Shown here in pieces: positions 7,419 through 9,720 of a stretch of DNA of 9,720 nt. The translations under genes were made by a program, and so were the position numbers. Source of the DNA: Candidatus Hydrogenedentota bacterium (GTDB taxonomy: Bacteria > Hydrogenedentota > Hydrogenedentia > Hydrogenedentales > SLHB01); NCBI GenBank assembly GCA_003552485.1, contig PUMX01000278.1, forward strand, positions 1 through 9,720, given 5' to 3'. Under the pieces are notes generated by a model, which saw only the letters and a list, made by a program, of their open reading frames with translations, did no database searches and was not told the origin of the DNA. How positions within the stretch are numbered: position 1 is the first letter of the stretch; each line of letters opens with the position of its first letter.

Positions 7419-8423
7419 ATGAGCGCAAAGACCATTGCCATCGCCGGCGCCACCGGATTGGTGGGAAATCACATGTTGCATGTACTCGAACAGCGGGGCT
7501 TTCCGGTGAAGTCCCTGAAGCCGCTGGCCTCTGAACGGTCCAGAGGGCGCACGGTGACCTTCAAGGGGGAAACCATCCCGATTGAAGTGCTCGACGAAAA
7601 CTCCTTCAAGGGTGTGGATATTGCGCTGTTCAGCGCCGGCGGCGGCACAAGCAAGAAGTACGCGCAATGCGCCGTCGACGCTGGGTGCGTCGTAGTGGAT
7701 AATTCGAGCGCGTGGCGCATGGATCCGGCTGTGCCCCTGGTCGTGCCGGAGGTCAACGGAGACGCCGTTAAACAACACAATGGCATCATCGCAAACCCCA
7801 ACTGCTCAACGATTCAGATGGTGGTCGTTCTCAAGCCATTGCACGACGCCGCTACAATCCGCCGCGTCGTGGTATCCACCTATCAGGCCGTGTCGGGCGC
7901 GGGCGTCAAAGCGCTGGACGAACTCAACGAGCAGTCGAAAGCCATCCTCGAAGGCCGGGAATTCGAGTGTAAGGAATTCCCGCATCAGATCGCTTTCAAC
8001 TGTATCCCACAGATTCCGCAGAGCAACGCCTTCGACGCCAACGGCTACACCACCGAAGAACTCAAGATGGTCAATGAGACCAAGAAAATCATGGGTGACG
8101 AAAGCATCCGCGTGACCGCTACGACCGTGCGTGTCGCCGTACATACGGGGCACAGTGAATCCGTGAACGTCGAGACCACCAAGAAGCTGACCGCGGCCCA
8201 AGCCAGGGAAATCCTCGCCGCAGCGCCTGGCATTGTCGTGGAAGACGATCCCGACACCGAACTGTACCCCCTCGCCAGCCGCGCCGCAGGCAAGAGCGAC
8301 ACGTTCGTCGGGCGAATCCGCGAGGATCTGTCTCACGACAGCGCCCTCGATATGTGGGTCGTCTCGGACAACTTGCTCAAAGGCGCAGCATACAACGCCG
8401 TGCAAATCGCCGAGCTCCTGTAG
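7419..8423 (+). CDS. asd: Aspartate-semialdehyde dehydrogenase
   Basis: The enzyme reduces aspartyl-4-phosphate to aspartate semialdehyde with NADPH. This is the branch step toward lysine and diaminopimelate, threonine and methionine, so it also supplies the cell wall. The 334-residue protein has the dinucleotide motif GATGLVG (10-16), VVDNSSAWRM, and the active-site NPNCSTIQM with nucleophile C129. VHTGHSESVNVE holds the general base H245. Length and layout match the shorter bacterial/Gram-positive-like branch (about 330-340 residues) rather than the E. coli branch (about 367). I prefer ATG 7419 over the adjacent ATG 7416: AGGA at 7410-7413 is five bases from 7419 but only two from 7416. A strong terminator follows, and the gene probably stands alone. 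Confidence 0.96.
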   Translation: MSAKTIAIAGATGLVGNHMLHVLEQRGFPVKSLKPLASERSRGRTVTFKGETIPIEVLDENSFKGVDIALFSAGGGTSKKYAQCAVDAGCVVVDNSSAWRMDPAVPLVVPEVNGDAVKQHNGIIANPNCSTIQMVVVLKPLHDAATIRRVVVSTYQAVSGAGVKALDELNEQSKAILEGREFECKEFPHQIAFNCIPQIPQSNAFDANGYTTEELKMVNETKKIMGDESIRVTATTVRVAVHTGHSESVNVETTKKLTAAQAREILAAAPGIVVEDDPDTELYPLASRAAGKSDTFVGRIREDLSHDSALDMWVVSDNLLKGAAYNAVQIAELL

Positions 8424-8460
8424 CGCCCAACAAGCGCACGCTTGCTGAAAAAAGCGACAG

Positions 8461-8510
8461 GCATCCCCTGACCCCTGGAATAGGGGCTCAGGGGATGCTT
8501 CTTTGTCTTC
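8461..8510 (+). terminator. Rho-independent terminator of asd
   Basis: GCATCCCCTGA (8461-8471) pairs perfectly with TCAGGGGATGC (8488-8498). The stem is extended by CCCCT/AGGGG (8472-8476/8482-8486), with one bulged C and a five-base loop. TTCTTTGTCTT follows. On the minus strand a T6 run lies 12 bases beyond the stem, so it may also work in reverse. Confidence 0.88.
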
Positions 8511-8539
8511 CGAGTCCGTCCGTCGGCGGCCCCATGCAA

Positions 8540-8712
8540 GTATGTGTCATTTTTGAATAATGCTATGTCGCTCTTGACATAATATCGACCAACCTCCCCG
8601 ATCATATGTTTGTCAGACGTGAATAACTGATCAACTATTGTCCGTCAAAAATCGGCGCGCAGACAATAGCAAACCGTTTTATAACAATGACTTACGAATT
8701 ATTGTCATTAAT
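8540..8712 (+). promoter_or_regulatory. AT-rich control region with three inverted repeats upstream of the sigma54 promoter
   Basis: The stretch is visibly richer in A and T than its surroundings. It holds TATGTC-N6-GACATA (8564-8581), CTATTGTC-N19-GACAATAG (8635-8642 and 8662-8669), and AATGAC-N12-GTCATT (8686-8691 and 8704-8709). ATTGTC recurs once more at 8701-8706. The repeats lie from about -175 to -30 relative to the predicted start at 8739. That is the usual range for activator (enhancer) sites of sigma54 promoters. Which protein would bind is unknown. Confidence 0.45.
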
Positions 8713-8728
8713 TGGCACGCGACATGCT
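8713..8728 (+). promoter_or_regulatory. Sigma54 (-24/-12) promoter
   Basis: TGGCACGCGACATGCT matches the consensus TGGCACG-N4-TTGCW at every defined position except one (A for the first T of TTGC). The invariant GG and GC pairs have the correct spacing. The start of transcription should be near A8739. A downstream ribosome site and two small frames in the same direction support it. Confidence 0.75.
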
Positions 8729-8749
8729 CAAAGAAGACAGGAACAGCTT

Positions 8750-8794
8750 ATGGATGTATCGGCCCTAACCATCAAGAACTGGAAAGGTCTTTAA
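8750..8794 (+). CDS. 14-residue leader peptide ORF
   Basis: ATG 8750 opens the frame MDVSALTIKNWKGL, ending in TAA at 8792-8794. AGGAA (8739-8743) sits six bases upstream, at the very 5' end of the predicted sigma54 transcript. The stop lies two bases before the ATG of the next small frame, which would allow translational coupling. No function is recognisable. It could be a regulatory leader, or a chance frame despite the good ribosome site. Confidence 0.35.
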   Translation: MDVSALTIKNWKGL

Positions 8795-8796
8795 TT

Positions 8797-8895
8797 ATGG
8801 AAGGAAATGTGATGAAAGAGAGGTTAATAAGCCTGTTGGGCGGCGGGATTGTCGTGGGGATGGCGTGGTTCTGGATCCTCATGGTTTGGTCATGA
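8797..8895 (+). CDS. 32-residue single-helix membrane peptide driven by a sigma54 promoter
   Basis: From ATG 8797 the frame encodes 32 residues: a short charged N-terminus containing KER, then one continuous hydrophobic segment rich in Gly, Trp and Met (LLGGGIVVGMAWFWILMVW), ending in Ser. A second in-frame ATG at 8812 would give 27 residues and has AAGGAA (8801-8806) five bases upstream, so the shorter form is equally possible. The positive charges before the helix favour an N-in orientation. I recognise no family. It resembles small membrane peptides that modulate a larger transporter or enzyme, or toxin-like peptides, only in general build. The frame is open back to 8638, but that part lies upstream of the predicted transcript start. 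Confidence 0.5.
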   Translation: MEGNVMKERLISLLGGGIVVGMAWFWILMVWS

Positions 8896-9045
8896 GGGTT
8901 CAGAGCCATTCCTATCCCCGCCTCCTCCGCGCCCAGGTGGCGCCTGTGCGGCCGCTCAACGCCACACATTCTTGCGGACGACCACACACAAACGTCCGGT
9001 TATCCCGTCTGCGTAAGTGATTGACGCGCAGGGTTCCTGCGTCGC
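8896..9045 (+). other. GC-rich non-coding stretch after the micro-operon
   Basis: No gene is supported. Open frames on the minus strand here are arginine-rich and look spurious. Short hairpins are present: GCGCC-caggt-GGCGC just downstream of the peptide, and a bulged GACGCGCAGG/CCTGCGTC near 9023-9043. Confidence 0.4.
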
Positions 9046-9170
9046 TCTCTCCCCGATTCGATTCCACCCTTTCGGTACAGCCCCATTGGCCTACGGCCTG
9101 GCAGCGGCCACAGCGCCGTGCGCCAATGGGAGCGCGCACAAGCCAGTAATTTGACGGTATCGGGGAGGGA
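9046..9170 (+). ncRNA. Possible structured RNA element with nested long-range stems
   Basis: An outer stem pairs TCTCTCCCCGAT (9046-9057) with ATCGGGGAGGGA (9159-9170) over 12 bp, one pair being G-U. It encloses a perfect 9-bp stem CCCATTGGC/GCCAATGGG (9082-9090/9122-9130). That stem holds ACGGC/GCCGT (9093-9097/9115-9119) and a small terminal hairpin. The G-U pair fits plus-strand RNA better than minus. It lies about 300 nt downstream of the predicted sigma54 start and before the 3' end of the opposing metalloregulator gene. It matches no RNA family I know. It may be a 3' untranslated structure, an independent RNA, or chance in GC-rich DNA. Confidence 0.35.
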
Positions 9171-9194
9171 AAAAGGGCAAGCACGGTTCCATAT

Positions 9195-9218
9195 CCGCGT
9201 TACGCCGACCGAACGCGG
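9195..9218 (-). terminator. Hairpin at the 3' end of the metalloregulator gene
   Basis: CCGCGTT (9195-9201) pairs with AACGCGG (9212-9218) across a 10-base loop, one base beyond the minus-strand stop codon. The next T-run on the minus strand, T5, is more than 15 bases further on. It is a weak terminator by standard rules but plausible by position, and it could serve both converging transcripts. Confidence 0.35.
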
Positions 9219-9219
9219 G

Positions 9220-9699
9220 TCAATCGGGATCAGGCGCACCCTTAAGGATCTCGGCAAGATGCTCGCCCCAGGCCTCGCTGATTTCCGGACGAGCCTCGAT
9301 AAAGGCCGTCAACGCGGCCAACCGGTCAATGGTCTGATCATCAAGCAGGTGTTCCAGACGGCAGGCCTCGGCATCGGCGACTTCCTCGTCGAAGGCCAGC
9401 ACAGAGGTGAAGAAGGTCTGCAAGGCCTCGTGGCGCGCGTCAAGCTTGCTGGCCAAGGCATACCCTTCCGGGGTCAGGTCCACGTAGCCGTAGGCCTTGT
9501 GTTCGACGAGCGCGCGCTCCGCCAAGTCCCGCACGGCGCGGCTCGCCGCCGGCCGGCTTACGTTGGCCTCAGCGGCGATCTCGCTGACGCTGCACACTTT
9601 GCCATGATTCAACAACTGGGCAATAGCTTCGATGTACTGCTCCATAGAAGGGCTCGGACGTTTAACGCCGGTTTTCGTCCGCTTACGGAGGTCGGCCAT
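9220..9699 (-). CDS. DtxR/MntR-family metal-dependent transcriptional repressor
   Basis: The family binds Fe(II) or Mn(II) and then represses metal-uptake genes. The 159-residue protein has a basic N-terminal tail (1-16), PSMEQYIEAI (helix 1), a winged helix-turn-helix at about 35-80 (VSEIAAEANVSRPAASRAVRDL, wing YGYVDLTPEGY), and a dimerisation/metal domain to about 135. There is no SH3-like domain, as in MntR. Proposed metal-site residues are E24, H90, C113, E116 and H117; EACRLEH matches the DtxR/IdeR type (Cys-x-x-Glu-His). The position of MntR Asp8 or DtxR Met10 is Q21, which fits neither. Metal specificity is therefore open. No clear ribosome site or promoter lies in the 21 bases left before the window edge. 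It converges on the sigma54 micro-operon. Confidence 0.92.
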   Translation of the reverse strand: MADLRKRTKTGVKRPSPSMEQYIEAIAQLLNHGKVCSVSEIAAEANVSRPAASRAVRDLAERALVEHKAYGYVDLTPEGYALASKLDARHEALQTFFTSVLAFDEEVADAEACRLEHLLDDQTIDRLAALTAFIEARPEISEAWGEHLAEILKGAPDPD

Positions 9700-9720
9700 A
9701 AGTCTTTCGATTGCTCCTCA

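Noticed and set aside
7402..7419. Five-codon frame overlapping the asd start
   Set aside because: It has no ribosome site of its own and is explained by the purine-rich ribosome-binding stretch of asd.
7806..8405. 199-codon minus-strand frame opposite asd
   Set aside because: It is fully antisense to a well-conserved enzyme and has no recognisable motif.
8638..8796. N-terminal extension of the membrane peptide from a TTG at 8638 (85 residues in all)
   Set aside because: The extension spans the sigma54 promoter and the inverted repeats, has no ribosome site at the TTG, and reads as unstructured polar sequence.
9157..9170. TCGGGGAG near a metalloregulator gene, recalling part of the manganese (yybP-ykoY) riboswitch
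   Set aside because: The rest of the conserved core and the paired second arm are missing, and no metal-transport gene lies downstream on that strand.
8912..9257. Two overlapping minus-strand frames of 85-90 codons
   Set aside because: They are very rich in arginine, lack ribosome sites, and run over the nested inverted repeats; the second overlaps the metalloregulator out of frame.

Overview
The window reads as ordinary chromosomal DNA of a Gram-negative bacterium. It is moderately GC-rich and gene-dense, with sigma70-like promoters, good Shine-Dalgarno sites, and a heptosyltransferase-type gene that implies an outer membrane with a sugar core. Citrate synthase is the bacterial type II form. 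I cannot fix the phylum from sequence alone; a deep lineage such as a PVC-type, deltaproteobacterial or Hydrogenedentes-like bacterium would fit, but that is only an impression. I see no transposase, CRISPR array, phage gene or resistance gene.

Layout. 1-193 (minus) is the start of a gene leaving the window, probably an Sfp-type phosphopantetheinyl transferase. Diverging from it, a clear promoter drives a LeuT-like sodium/amino-acid symporter (376-1947). The symporter stop codon overlaps the start of a 54-residue single-helix protein (1944-2108), the arrangement expected of a small transporter subunit. Next come citrate synthase (2491-3768) with a perfect-palindrome terminator, a small lipoprotein (4154-4600) preceded by a duplicated ribosome-binding/start unit, and, on the minus strand, a GT9 heptosyltransferase (4651-5694) and tRNA-Ser(GGA) (5817-5907) with a near-consensus promoter. 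On the plus strand follow thioredoxin (6263-6580), a membrane-anchored thioredoxin-like protein (6679-7260) and aspartate-semialdehyde dehydrogenase (7419-8423) with a strong terminator.

The least ordinary part is 8540-9219. It begins with an AT-richer stretch carrying several inverted repeats, then an almost perfect sigma54 (-24/-12) promoter at 8713-8728. Downstream of the promoter are two tiny reading frames: a 14-codon leader ORF, then a 32-codon single-helix membrane peptide. After these comes a GC-rich non-coding stretch with nested long-range inverted repeats that could fold into an RNA of about 125 nt. On the opposite strand, convergent, lies a DtxR/MntR-family metalloregulator (9220-9699) whose metal-site residues mix the features of the two classic subfamilies.

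How the genes relate. Most are single housekeeping units (TCA cycle, lysine/threonine/methionine precursor synthesis, redox, envelope, translation). Two blocks look like functional units: the symporter with its overlapping small protein, and the two thioredoxins, one soluble and one membrane-bound. The sigma54-driven micro-operon is the best candidate for something undescribed; its function cannot be read from the sequence.
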